From positions 8,361,001-8,425,000 of the forward strand of contig QLII01000001.1 of assembly GCA_003259005.1 (NCBI GenBank): a stretch of DNA of 64,000 nucleotides, read 5' to 3'. Numbering within the stretch: position 1 is the stretch's first letter; each line of letters begins with the position of its first letter. The notes below the pieces were generated by a model. The model ran no database searches and had not been told where the DNA came from. It saw only the letters and a program-made list of their open reading frames with translations. Below, piece after piece: positions 55,955-64,000 of this stretch. Position numbers and translations under genes: made by a program. This stretch comes from Spirosoma telluris (GTDB lineage: Bacteria > Bacteroidota > Bacteroidia > Cytophagales > Spirosomataceae).

Positions 55955-56094
55955 ACTCCTGCTAAAATGAGTTACCAGTTAACAGGCGGCATCGGCCGAT
56001 AATCCATGTATATACCCACTGATAACTGCAACTTGATAACTGCCAGCTAAAGAGTGTATATTCGCTAATTGCCTGGTCGTGGTTGCGTAATGAA

Positions 56095-57201
56095 ATGGGA
56101 ATGTCAAAGCAGAAAGTATATTGGATTTGTCAGCTCTTTGGCTGGACGCTCTTCGTTACGGTAGAGTATATAGCTTATTTGCTCGATGATGGTTTTGATT
56201 CCGATACGTTCTACCTTGCCATTACCAATATTTTTTTGGGTATTACCCTAACGCATCTGTATCGACTAATGATTCGGCGCTGGAACTGGGTACGGTTGCC
56301 CTTTTTTCGTCTGGCTCCCCGTGTATTATTGTCAGTTTTTGTCATGGCCGTGATTATGACCATGCTTAACCTGCCTGTTGACCGAATCCTTGTTCCGGAG
56401 CATATGGTCGATGAACCCTGGTTAGTCATTGGGTATATCATGAATTTTGGCAAAATCATGCTTACCTGGGTGCTTAGTTATACAGCCTACCACTACTTTG
56501 AGGAAAACCGTAATGCTGAAATCGAGAAAATTTTACTGAAGACGAATATTCGCGAAACGGAAGCCAAGGTATTGCGCTCGCAACTGAATCCTCACTTCGT
56601 GTTCAATGCGTTAAATAGTATCCGGGCATTGGTCTATGAAAATCCCACTAAAGCTCAGCAAGGTATTACCCAACTCTCCAACCTGCTGCGGAATTCACTC
56701 TTAGCCGACCGGCGAAAAACCGTTGAGCTACGGGAAGAAATTAAAACCGTTGAAGATTACCTGGCCCTCGAAAAAGTGCGCTACGAAGATCGGCTTAGAT
56801 CGCATATTGACCTTGATGGGCGAACCCTTTTCTGGCAGGTGCCACCAATGATGTTACAGACACTTGTCGAAAATGCTATCAAGCATGGTGTTTCAACGGC
56901 TGTTGGGGGCGGTTTTGTTGACGTTCGCTCCAGTATTGTGTCTCGTGAGGATGGACCTGATAAACTGCATATCATTATCAGAAATACGGGCGTTCTTGGC
57001 GACAAAAAAGCATCGGGTGGTTTTGGGTTGGCCAATACAGCCCAACGACTTGAGCTGCTTTACGGCTCTGAGGCTCAGTTTCATATTTTTCAGGAGGACG
57101 ACAATCGTGACGATGGGCCGGTTGTTTGCGCTGAAATCATCATTCCTGCCCAGTCGGAGGGTATGTTCCGACGAGAAAAAGTTAAGAATGGTGAATTCTG
57201 A
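56095..57201 (+). CDS. LytS-type sensor histidine kinase
   Basis: The product of about 368 residues starts at one of two ATGs (56095 or 56101; MSKQKVYWICQLFGWTLF). Four membrane helices occupy residues ~10-140. The cytoplasmic part has the His_kinase domain with the phospho-acceptor in LNPHFVFNALNSIRALV and the ATPase N and G boxes (MMLQTLVENAIKHGV, GGFGLANTAQRLELLYG). It pairs with the LytTR response regulator downstream. Such pairs often sense membrane or cell-surface state; the signal is unknown. Confidence 0.9.
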   Translation: MGMSKQKVYWICQLFGWTLFVTVEYIAYLLDDGFDSDTFYLAITNIFLGITLTHLYRLMIRRWNWVRLPFFRLAPRVLLSVFVMAVIMTMLNLPVDRILVPEHMVDEPWLVIGYIMNFGKIMLTWVLSYTAYHYFEENRNAEIEKILLKTNIRETEAKVLRSQLNPHFVFNALNSIRALVYENPTKAQQGITQLSNLLRNSLLADRRKTVELREEIKTVEDYLALEKVRYEDRLRSHIDLDGRTLFWQVPPMMLQTLVENAIKHGVSTAVGGGFVDVRSSIVSREDGPDKLHIIIRNTGVLGDKKASGGFGLANTAQRLELLYGSEAQFHIFQEDDNRDDGPVVCAEIIIPAQSEGMFRREKVKNGEF

Positions 57202-57208
57202 AGAAACC

Positions 57209-57325
57209 TTAGTGCTTTGGCAAAATAGATTCTATTGTTTCTATAGATTCTTTGGATTCTATCATTGACAATCAGATACGATAGAATCCAAAGAATCCAT
57301 AGAAGCTAAATTGGACGAGTACTAG
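57209..57325. repeat. Dispersed repeat, copy 2 (TAGTGCTTTGGCAAAA family) with word-repeat interior
   Basis: It begins TTAGTGCTTTGGCAAAATAG and ends GCTAAATTGGACGAGTACTA. The interior is a word-repeat inverted structure: ATTCTTTGGATTCTATC mirrored by GATAGAATCCAAAGAAT. The ends match the copy at 19717-19800. It separates the kinase from its response regulator. Confidence 0.75.
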
Positions 57326-57419
57326 TAGCGATTGCGTGATAAACTCCAGCGATTGTGACTTGTGTATTACTCCTCATTTATCCTTTATAATCGGACCGGC
57401 GACCCGGTGATCCTTCATA

Positions 57420-58154
57420 ATGAAAACTCTTATCATTGACGACGAACGCTTAGCCCGGAATGAACTGCGCCGGCTTCTTGAAAACTTTCCAAAGATTCAG
57501 ATTATTGGTGAAGCTGCCAATGCGGACGAGGCTTTGCCGATGATTGAAGAACTGGAGCCTGAGCTATTATTTCTGGACATTCAGATGCCGGGCAAAAACG
57601 GGTTCGAATTGCTACAGTCGATCGAAGGAAAAACGCCTGAAGTTATCTTCACGACAGCTTATGATGAATATGCCATCAAAGCCTTTGAATTTAATGCGCT
57701 GGATTACCTGCTCAAACCTGTTGAGTTAGCCCGTCTTTCTGAGGCTATTCACCGGGTCGAAGAAGAGCAACATGTTCCCGAAGCGTCGGGAATGTCGGGA
57801 GGGATTTCGTCCAAAATATTGGGTGAAAACGATCAGGTGTTTGTGAAGGATGGCGAAAAATGCTGGTTTGTCAAGCTGGGTAAAGTGCGCCTGTTTGAGT
57901 CGATGGGGAATTATGTTCGGCTGTATTTCGACGACCAGAAACCGTTAGTACTTAAATCGTTAAACGCACTGGAGGATCGACTCAATCCGGCCACATTTTT
58001 CCGGGCGAACCGAAAACACATCATCAATCTGCAATGGATTGAGAAAATTGAACCCTGGTTTAGTGGAGGATTGCTGGTGACTTTACGGGGAGGAGACAAA
58101 ATCGAAATTAGCCGCCGACAAGCTATTCGGTTCAAAGATTTGTTAAGTTTGTAG
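57420..58154 (+). CDS. LytTR-family response regulator
   Basis: The 244-residue protein has an N-terminal receiver (LIIDDERLARNELRRLL, phospho-acceptor Asp in LLFLDIQMPGKNGFELL, Lys in YLLKPVELARL) and a C-terminal LytTR DNA-binding domain (VRLFESMGNYVRLYFDD, NRKHIINLQWIEKIEPWFSG). It is phosphorylated by the LytS-type kinase upstream and binds promoter repeats. The 219-base gap between the two genes holds the dispersed repeat, so expression may not be simply operonic. Confidence 0.93.
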   Translation: MKTLIIDDERLARNELRRLLENFPKIQIIGEAANADEALPMIEELEPELLFLDIQMPGKNGFELLQSIEGKTPEVIFTTAYDEYAIKAFEFNALDYLLKPVELARLSEAIHRVEEEQHVPEASGMSGGISSKILGENDQVFVKDGEKCWFVKLGKVRLFESMGNYVRLYFDDQKPLVLKSLNALEDRLNPATFFRANRKHIINLQWIEKIEPWFSGGLLVTLRGGDKIEISRRQAIRFKDLLSL

Positions 58155-58239
58155 TACAGGTAATCAACTATAAATGGGTGTTAGTCTGTCCATTAGCTGG
58201 CCAATTGCCTGTTTCTTGTAATTACCATATTTCCTCTTC

Positions 58240-59037
58240 ATGAAGTACCTTGTTGCAACGTTACTTTTCAGCTTAATCGGTTTTTTATCCGCCTGTAGTT
58301 CCACAAATTCAGGACCGCCGGTTTTAGAAAGGCAGCATTACACGTTTGCGGGATCAACCCGTTGTGATACCACGAGCAATACGGGTGTTGATGTTGATAT
58401 TTCGTATGTTTTGCTGAAAGATGATTCGGAAGGTGCCCGGAAAATTAACGATAGTCTTCGTCTGCTGGCCGTGAACAGCGTGATAGGCTGGCTCGACAGT
58501 GCAACGGTAGGAAATCACCCTGATGCCCGAACGGATCTGGCCAAAGCGGCTTCGTTATTCGCCACCGATTACGAAGCAATGCGAAAGGAGATGGGTAGTC
58601 TGGGCGGCTGTTGGGAGCTTGAGACCAAAGCAGATACCGTTCATGCGGGGTCAAAAGCGTTAACGGTTAAAATCGAAACCTATGCCTACACAGGGGGCGC
58701 TCATCCAAATTCAAGCCTGTCTTTTTATACGTTTGATCGGGAAACAGGCCGGATGTTAACTCTGAACGACATGATTGCCGATACAACAGCCTTGCTTGGA
58801 GTACTGGAACAGGCGTTTCGGCAGCAACAGAATCTGTTGCCAAAGACTAATCTGGAGGAGCAGGGGTATTTTCTGCGCGATGGACATTTCTTTTTACCCG
58901 CCAATGTAGGAACAAGTCGTGAAGGAATGGTTTTCTATTACAACCCCTACGAAATAGCGGCTTATGCGGTTGGGCCTATTCAGGTAACCGTACCTTACGA
59001 AAAGCTCAACGGCATCCTGCGCGACGATTGGTTATAG
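58240..59037 (+). CDS. DUF4163/DUF3298 family lipoprotein
   Basis: The 265-residue protein has a lipoprotein signal (MKYLVATLLFSLIGFLSAC) with lipobox LSAC. The mature part carries the DUF4163 region (VDISYVLLKDDSEGARKIND) and the DUF3298 region (TYAYTGGAHPNSSLSFYTFD, AYAVGPIQVTVPYEKL). This is the pattern of the RsiV/lysozyme-sensor-like and related families, which bind peptidoglycan or proteins outside the membrane. It is transcribed in the same direction as the response regulator, 85 bases downstream, and overlaps the next gene's open frame by ten bases. Confidence 0.85.
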   Translation: MKYLVATLLFSLIGFLSACSSTNSGPPVLERQHYTFAGSTRCDTTSNTGVDVDISYVLLKDDSEGARKINDSLRLLAVNSVIGWLDSATVGNHPDARTDLAKAASLFATDYEAMRKEMGSLGGCWELETKADTVHAGSKALTVKIETYAYTGGAHPNSSLSFYTFDRETGRMLTLNDMIADTTALLGVLEQAFRQQQNLLPKTNLEEQGYFLRDGHFFLPANVGTSREGMVFYYNPYEIAAYAVGPIQVTVPYEKLNGILRDDWL

Positions 59038-59057
59038 CTACAAAATTTGCCTGTCGT

Positions 59058-59348
59058 ATGACACTCCATCAATTTACAGATTCACTCTCAGAGCGGCAAC
59101 CCCCAAACAATCTACATCCTGTATTGCAGGGACTTTGGTACGATGCCAGGGACGATTGGGAGGCTGCGCATACCATTGCCCAAAGCCGGGAAGGTACGCA
59201 GGCGTATGACCGGCTACATGCCTATTTGCATCGAAAAGAAGGTGACCGCTTCAATGCGAACTATTGGTATCGGCGAGCGGGCGCTTCGTTTTTTAACGGG
59301 TCGCTGGAAGAGGAGTGGGGCATGTTGGTGCAGCAGAATCTATACTGA
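59058..59348 (+). CDS. Hypothetical protein, 96 residues
   Basis: The ATG at 59058 (MTLHQFTDSLSERQPP) is preferred; an earlier GTG at 59028 would overlap the upstream gene. The product is soluble, with WYDARDDWEAAHTIAQSREG and HRKEGDRFNANYWYRRAGAS, a pattern of a small alpha-helical family widespread in Bacteroidetes and of no known function. It is likely co-transcribed with the lipoprotein gene upstream. Confidence 0.75.
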   Translation: MTLHQFTDSLSERQPPNNLHPVLQGLWYDARDDWEAAHTIAQSREGTQAYDRLHAYLHRKEGDRFNANYWYRRAGASFFNGSLEEEWGMLVQQNLY

Positions 59349-59426
59349 AGCCAATTATCATTATACTCCGGGTTATGGAAATATAATGATTTGCTTTTCT
59401 ATAATTTGGTGTGTACTAAAAAACAG

Positions 59427-60840
59427 TTAAATAAATTTGATTTTATTAAGTGCGAAAAACGTCATTTTCAGGAGAAGCCAGCCATGTTTAAAGCGGGAGA
59501 TATTAGTTTCCCCATAGGTACGGGCGCGATAGCGAATTGGAATTTCTACAAATTTGAGGTTAAGTTTAGCAGATCCAAAAATCAAATCAAAATCGCCAAA
59601 GGGGTCAAAATCACCAAAATAGGATCGATTGGTAATGAGTCGTTTATAATTTTCCTGGGTTAACACTTTCGTACCACAAAGTGTATCTTTAATGCGCTGG
59701 TTCAGTATCCAGGAAAAAGCAATGGAGAAAAACTTGTTGCCAATAAGATTGAGTGTTCGCATGGCTTCTTTCTCCATCGGATATACTAGGCGTGTACCAT
59801 TGATATATTCCCCCTTTCCGTTGGCAAGAGCCTCAAAAAATTTAGGCAGGTCTTCGGAGGTACTGTCATATCAGCATCCAAAATCATCAATATATCGCCG
59901 GTGGCCATGCCGAAGCCCTTCCTGACTGCATCGCCTTTCCCTTTGCCTTCCTGCTGAGCACATTTGATGTCCAGTTCGGGGGTGTACTTTTGGGTAATCT
60001 TCTGGATTTCGGACCAGGTATCGTCGGTTGAGTTTCCTTCGATAAAAATTAACTCAGTATGGCGGCCCATCTGGGGAGTTCGACGAACGATCTCTTCAAT
60101 ATTGCCTTTTTCGTTACGGGCTGGCACAATAACACTTACGCTATAATCTGTAACTGGTTTTAAATCGTTCAGACTCCGGGCAATAATGAAGTTGAACAGG
60201 CCTAACTGATTAAATAGGGGTAGATTAGCAATATACCGATTCAAAAACCAGGATATGAGCGGTATATAGCGCGGCATCAATATTTTGCGACCTGTTCGGA
60301 TAACATCCAGAGAGACTACATTCAAAAGGTTTATGATATCACTTTTGTCAAGCCAGTTCTGACGTTGCTCTGGCATTTTAAGCCCAATGGTTTCTGCCAG
60401 ATTAAGAACTGGTGTCCAGAGGAAATTTTTGTATGTAATAATGATGCGTGTGGTTGGATGGCAAACCTTGTGCAATTGGCTAAATATCTGTTGCACATCA
60501 TCGAAAGCTCCAATGGTATCGCTTATAACGACATAATCAAATGTCTCCTTGAGATGACCAACCTGCTTGGCATCTAGGCAATGAGATGACCAACCTGCTT
60601 GGCATCTAGGCAATGAAACGTATACTGTGGGTATTCTTTTTGGGCATATTCAATAAATTCAGGATTAATATCAATACCTACTCCCCGAGACGGAGATAGT
60701 TTATCAAGTACATAACCAATGCCACAGCCAATTTCAAGAACTGAGCTTTGGAAAGGGATAGTATAATGAAGAAAATCAAGGAGACAACTGTAATAATAAC
60801 GGTTACGTTGGATCCAACGTTTGCGTTCAGGTCCAGTCAT
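59427..60840 (-). CDS. Methyltransferase-glycosyltransferase family 2 fusion; broken by a tandem duplication and a frameshift
   Basis: After repair the product is 460 residues. The N-terminal SAM-methyltransferase has VLEIGCGIGYVLDKLSPSRG (motif I), YTFHCLDAKQVGHLKETF and FDYVVISDTIGAFDD. The C-terminal family 2 glycosyltransferase (from ~residue 230) has SVIVPARNEKGNIEEIV, LIFIEGNSTDDTW, EGKGKGDAVRKGF and the DxD LDADMTVPPEDL. Two faults break it: a 32-base tandem duplication (60551-60614) in the methyltransferase and a missing base near 59855 after TVPP. It likely modifies a polyprenol-linked or surface glycan. Composition is more A+T-rich than the flanking genes, hinting at acquisition. 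Confidence 0.8.
60551..60614. repeat. 32-base perfect tandem duplication
   Basis: The same 32 bases occur twice in a row (60551-60582 and 60583-60614), including AGATGACCAACCTGCTTGG. Because 32 is not a multiple of three, it destroys the frame of the methyltransferase domain. Deleting one copy restores it exactly. Confidence 0.9.
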
Positions 60841-61061
60841 GAGCTAGTATGGTTATAAGAGGTAGTGGATATTTATCCGTCAGTGTGGTAACCAAAATAA
60901 TTAGTATGGTTATAAAAAAGTAATAAATAGCTTGCTTATAAACCAATACATTGCTAACTTATTTAAAAACGCTTATGTTAATCAGTTTTAATATTGATTT
61001 TGTTCTCACATGAGAAGCTAGGAAAAGTAAAGAAGATTGATAAGTTATCGTATCTATAAAT
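60841..61061. other. A+T-rich divergent intergenic region
   Basis: The shared upstream region of the fusion gene and the divergent membrane protein gene is very A+T-rich. It contains the direct repeat TAGTATGGTTATAA at 60845 and 60902, 57 bases apart, which might be a regulator site. No gene is seen. Confidence 0.45.
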
Positions 61062-62567
61062 ATGAATCGTTGGACTTATATAATTGGAGCTCTTTTAATT
61101 GGATTTTTCTTTTTAAAGTAGTACGCTTTCAAACACTAGGCTACACATTTAATGATATGTATGCCTTTCTGCAAATGTCCCGCAGTTGGGTGGATGATCG
61201 TCCTTTCATGTATGAAAATGTCTGGGGCTATCATCACAAAATACATAATTATTATACGGTCCTTCTTTGGGGCCCACTTTGCCGTGCTTTTGGTGCCTAT
61301 GGCTTATTTGCTGTCCAGGCAGGTTTGTTATTAATCAGCTATGCTGCCGTTAATGAACAACTGTATAAACGACATTTACAGGATTGGGCTCGCTATGTTT
61401 TGCTTGGGGTTGTTCTATTTGGGCCAGTGTCCTTTTGGCTGAATGATCACCCCAATATTGGCTGGCATACCGAACTGACGTATTTGCCATTTGCCTTATT
61501 ATTTGCCCTTGCCTTATTGAGAAGAGTGCGATTGCCCGCGATTATAGCTGGCATTGCCATTATTCTGGTGAAAGAAGATGGAGCGGTTCTGGCCGCTATG
61601 ATTCATTTAGCCTATGAAGGAATACAATTTACCCGAAAACGCTCAGGTCAACCCTTGTGGAAATGGTTGGGTCAAAGGCGATTTTGGCTGATTACAATAG
61701 GTTGGGGAGTTGTGTTTTTGCTTGGAATGCTGTGGGTCGGCTATAAAAACAATTTTGCAGAACCTCGTTTACAAATTGCCCTTACACTACTGGCTGGTAA
61801 TATTTTCGAAAAAGTGTTCTGGAGCCAGATGGCATTACTGTTTGGGCATTCGATAATATTGTTAGTGCCAATTATTGGCGTGCTAGGTCTCTTGGTCGTG
61901 CAAACAAAAAATAACCTAGGTAACCGATTGTTTTTATTATGGAGAGCCTGGGCGTGGGCGTCTTAACACTCCTAAATTTTATACAAAGCGTTCATTATTA
62001 TGATCAGCCTTTATTTTACCTGGTGTCGCTAACCTGGCCTCCACGTTTTGTGTTATTATGGGCATTTTCGGCCGCTTTTCTAACAATCGTTGCTGGCCTC
62101 TTTACCGATCAGCTCTTGCCTATTCAATCCGTTAAAGTTTGGGCGCTGGGGGGCTTTTATTCATTGTCCAGGTGCCAATTCTATATCTGACGCGCCCCGA
62201 TTTTCCATCGATACGTGATTGGGGACGCACCGTTCGGGGGCGTTTCTCAGGAGATAAAAATCCAGTTTACCTTCAGCCTGCCGACCTTTTTATTGTGCGG
62301 TGTCTGGCCGATAAGCTCCCCCACACGGCTAATGTATTAGCATTCGATTTCCTTGTGCCTTACTTTCATCGCCAATACGGCATCTGGCCGACAGGCAAAC
62401 ACTACCGCCCGGCCGATCTAGCCATAATCCCAACCGATGACTTTCAGGGACTAAGGAAGGTGCTGCCTATGACTCAACCTTACCGCGTGATTCGATTAAA
62501 GAGTTATGATCTGTACGTATCTCCCTTATATGAAGCAACTGTGCAGGAGTGTATTGAAGGGAAATAG
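61062..62567 (+). CDS. DUF2079-like multi-pass membrane protein; frame broken three times
   Basis: The ATG at 61062 gives MNRWTYIIGALLIGFFFLK, and repair of three single-base losses (AAA 61115-61117, GGG 61950-61952, GGGGGG 62148-62153) gives 502 residues. It has about ten hydrophobic segments. Motifs such as NDHPNIGWHTELTYLPFALL and ILVKEDGAVLAAMIHLAYEG match the DUF2079 type (a GT-C-like fold). The C-terminal ~120 residues are soluble, with TANVLAFDFLVPYFHRQYG. It is divergent from the methyltransferase-glycosyltransferase gene, so the two may act on the same lipid-linked glycan. Specific activity is unknown. Confidence 0.78.
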
Positions 62568-62572
62568 CTTGG

Positions 62573-63054
62573 TTAAGGCATATAAGGTCCACCGGTTTCC
62601 CCCAGCCCCAGGTTGGCATAGGCGCATCGGCCGGCTCGCTGACTGATGCGGCATTTGAATTGATTACAGCCAATCGGGAGCCCCATTCCAGGTAGCCAAC
62701 CAGAGCAGAACGAAATTCCGGGTCGTCGGGCAATCCAATCGTATCGGCAGTATCCAGAATTAAGTCGATCCAGCGTTTTCGTTGCGTTTCGGTCAGGTAT
62801 TTGCCCAGGTGTTTATGAATCATTGCATAATGGCTTCCTTCTTCGCTACTGTATCGGGCTGGGCCACGAAAAACTTCGGCAATGAAGTGCGCCACATGTT
62901 GGGCATGTTCAGGGGCCATCCCTCGAAAGACAGGCTCCAGTATTGAATCCTGATGAACACGCTGATAGAATAACGTTGTCCAGGCTTCAAACTTTTCCAT
63001 ACCGCCGGCCCACTCATATAGGGTAGGCACTGTTCCTTTTGGTTGAGTCTCCAT
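62573..63054 (-). CDS. Truncated haemoglobin (group II-like); one frameshift
   Basis: The restored product is 160 residues. TLYEWAGGMEKFEAWTTLFY, VFRGMAPEHAQHVAHFIAEVF and SHYAMIHKHLG (proximal His region), with PTWGWGE at the end, match truncated globins that bind O2 or NO. A base is missing in the C5 run at 62599-62603. With it restored the gene ends at 62573 as GETGGPYMP, just short of the convergent membrane protein gene; without it the frame would run on into that gene. It is transcribed alone. Confidence 0.85.
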
Positions 63055-63151
63055 TTTTCTTTGTCATTAAGTTGTCATTGGTAGTCACCGTAGAAGAAAT
63101 GATACGGAACGATAACTTAATGACTATCAATCTAAGATAAGGCAATATAAG

Positions 63152-63187
63152 CAAAAAAAAGGCCGCACTCCGAAAAGTGCGACCTGC
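63152..63187 (-). terminator. Terminator of alanine dehydrogenase
   Basis: On the minus strand AGGTCGCACT and AGTGCGGCCT form a hairpin followed by a T8 run, 34 bases after the stop. Confidence 0.85.
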
Positions 63188-63220
63188 GTCTGTCGATGAA
63201 TTGGTAATATTGGTAGTCGC

Positions 63221-64000
63221 TTATTGAGCTAGTTCTTCTTCGGTAAGTAACGTGTTTACATCGGTAAGCGGCAACCCGAAGGCTTCAGCAACGCCTTTGT
63301 AAACTACTTTTCCTTCCACAACATTCAGTCCCAGTTTTAGGTCTACATTGTCGCGGCATGCCTGTTGCCAGCCTTTATTGGCCAGTTGCAGCGCATAAGG
63401 CAGGGTAGCGTTCGTGAGCGCAAGAGTGCTGGTATAAGGTACAGCACCGGGCATGTTGGCTACACAATAGTGAACAACACCGTCAATGATAAATGTTGGA
63501 TTTTCGTGGGTAGTTGGGTGGCAGGTTTCAATACATCCGCCCTGGTCAACGGCTACATCGACCAATACCGTCCCGGCACGCATTTCTTTAAGCATGGCGC
63601 GGGTAATAAGATGGGAGCTTTTGCACCCGGAATCAGAACAGCACCAACTATCAGATCGCATACTTTGATCATCTCCCGAATATTGTATTCGTTCGACATC
63701 ATTGTCTGCACGTTTGGCGGCATGATATCCGACAGGTAACGTAAACGGGCCAGGCTAACATCCATGATGGTTACGTGAGCACCCAGACCAGCCGCCATCT
63801 TGGCCGCTTGTGTACCAACAATACCACCACCCAGAATCAGCACATTGGCTGGTTTTACACCCGGAACCCCACCGAGCAGAATACCCCTTCCTTTCAATGG
63901 TTTTTCGAGGTATTTAGCCCCTTCCTGAATGGCCATGCGACCCGCTACTTCCGACATAGGTACCAGCAAAGGCAGGCTACGGTCGGGACGCTCAACGGTT
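63221..64000 (-). CDS. ald: Alanine dehydrogenase, 5' end outside window; one frameshift
   Basis: The visible C-terminal ~260 residues contain VPMSEVAGRMAIQEGAKYLE, the NAD-binding VLILGGGIVGTQAAKMA, VTIMDVSLARLRYL, DLIVGAVLIPGAKAP and the C-terminal NMPGAVPYTSTLALTNATLPY. The enzyme interconverts L-alanine and pyruvate with NAD and ammonia. A base is missing at GGG 63613-63615; adding one gives AKAPHLITRAMLKEM. The frame is open to the window edge, so the start lies beyond 64000. A strong terminator follows. Confidence 0.92.

Noticed and set aside
1..64000. CRISPR arrays, since several repeat clusters are present
   Set aside because: No regular repeat-spacer spacing or cas genes; the repeats are mirrored word arrays or single inverted repeats.
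1..64000. tRNA or rRNA genes
   Set aside because: No cloverleaf with a recognisable T-arm or rRNA-like stretch was found by reading both strands; a covariance-model scan would settle it.

Overview
The window looks like chromosomal DNA from a Bacteroidetes bacterium of the Cytophagales, most like Spirosoma or a close relative. The evidence is an intermediate G+C content; hybrid histidine kinases with a C-terminal AraC domain; an ECF sigma factor coupled to an anti-sigma/HEAT protein; several LytTR regulators; DUF4097, DUF1800 and DUF1501 proteins; and occasional TAnnTTTG promoter-like boxes. Assignment to genus is inferred from protein style only. No rRNA, tRNA, CRISPR array, prophage or intact transposase was seen.

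Layout: 1-4.6 kb holds a DUF1800/DUF1501 secreted pair, a small DUF2809 membrane protein and a peptidoglycan-binding/CHAP protein. 4.6-9.7 kb holds a nested inverted repeat, a DUF819 membrane protein, a lipoprotein, a GNAT-nitrilase fusion and threonine aldolase. 9.9-12.3 kb is an envelope cassette: an OmpA protein followed by two membrane-anchored helix-hairpin-helix proteins. 12.3-16.4 kb holds an NHL-propeller lipoprotein, a cupin, a LytTR regulator with a decayed partial copy beside it, and small membrane or TonB-like proteins. 16.5-27.6 kb is a signalling region: a 7TM hybrid kinase, a sigma/anti-sigma/DUF4097 module, a LytTR protein and a giant propeller hybrid kinase. 27.7-35.7 kb holds a dicarboxylate symporter, an RDD protein, an ABC-2 exporter pair and a 977-residue HEXXH/propeller/barrel protein. 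35.8-44.8 kb is metabolic: aldehyde dehydrogenase, an XRE regulator, truA, a MobA-like transferase, gnd, DinB and a GH65 phosphorylase. 45-49.6 kb holds hypotheticals, a large TPR-like lipoprotein and a methyltransferase. 50.4-55.2 kb holds menE, menB and a MenI-like thioesterase (menaquinone synthesis), with a Rieske-like lipoprotein and a class A beta-lactamase among them. 55.3-64 kb holds a phosphatase, a LytS/LytR pair, a methyltransferase-glycosyltransferase fusion, a DUF2079-like membrane protein, a truncated haemoglobin and alanine dehydrogenase.

Two features run through the whole window. First, at least 17 otherwise well-conserved genes are split by single missing bases, nearly all in G or C runs. 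Adding one base back restores each reading frame and gives a normal family length, so these are most likely sequencing errors and I annotate each as one gene. Second, many intergenic gaps hold hairpins whose arms are built from iterated 6-9 base words, with different words at each site. One run of such words lies in frame inside menE. These word-repeat hairpins, together with a second dispersed repeat family, are the most unusual content of the window.
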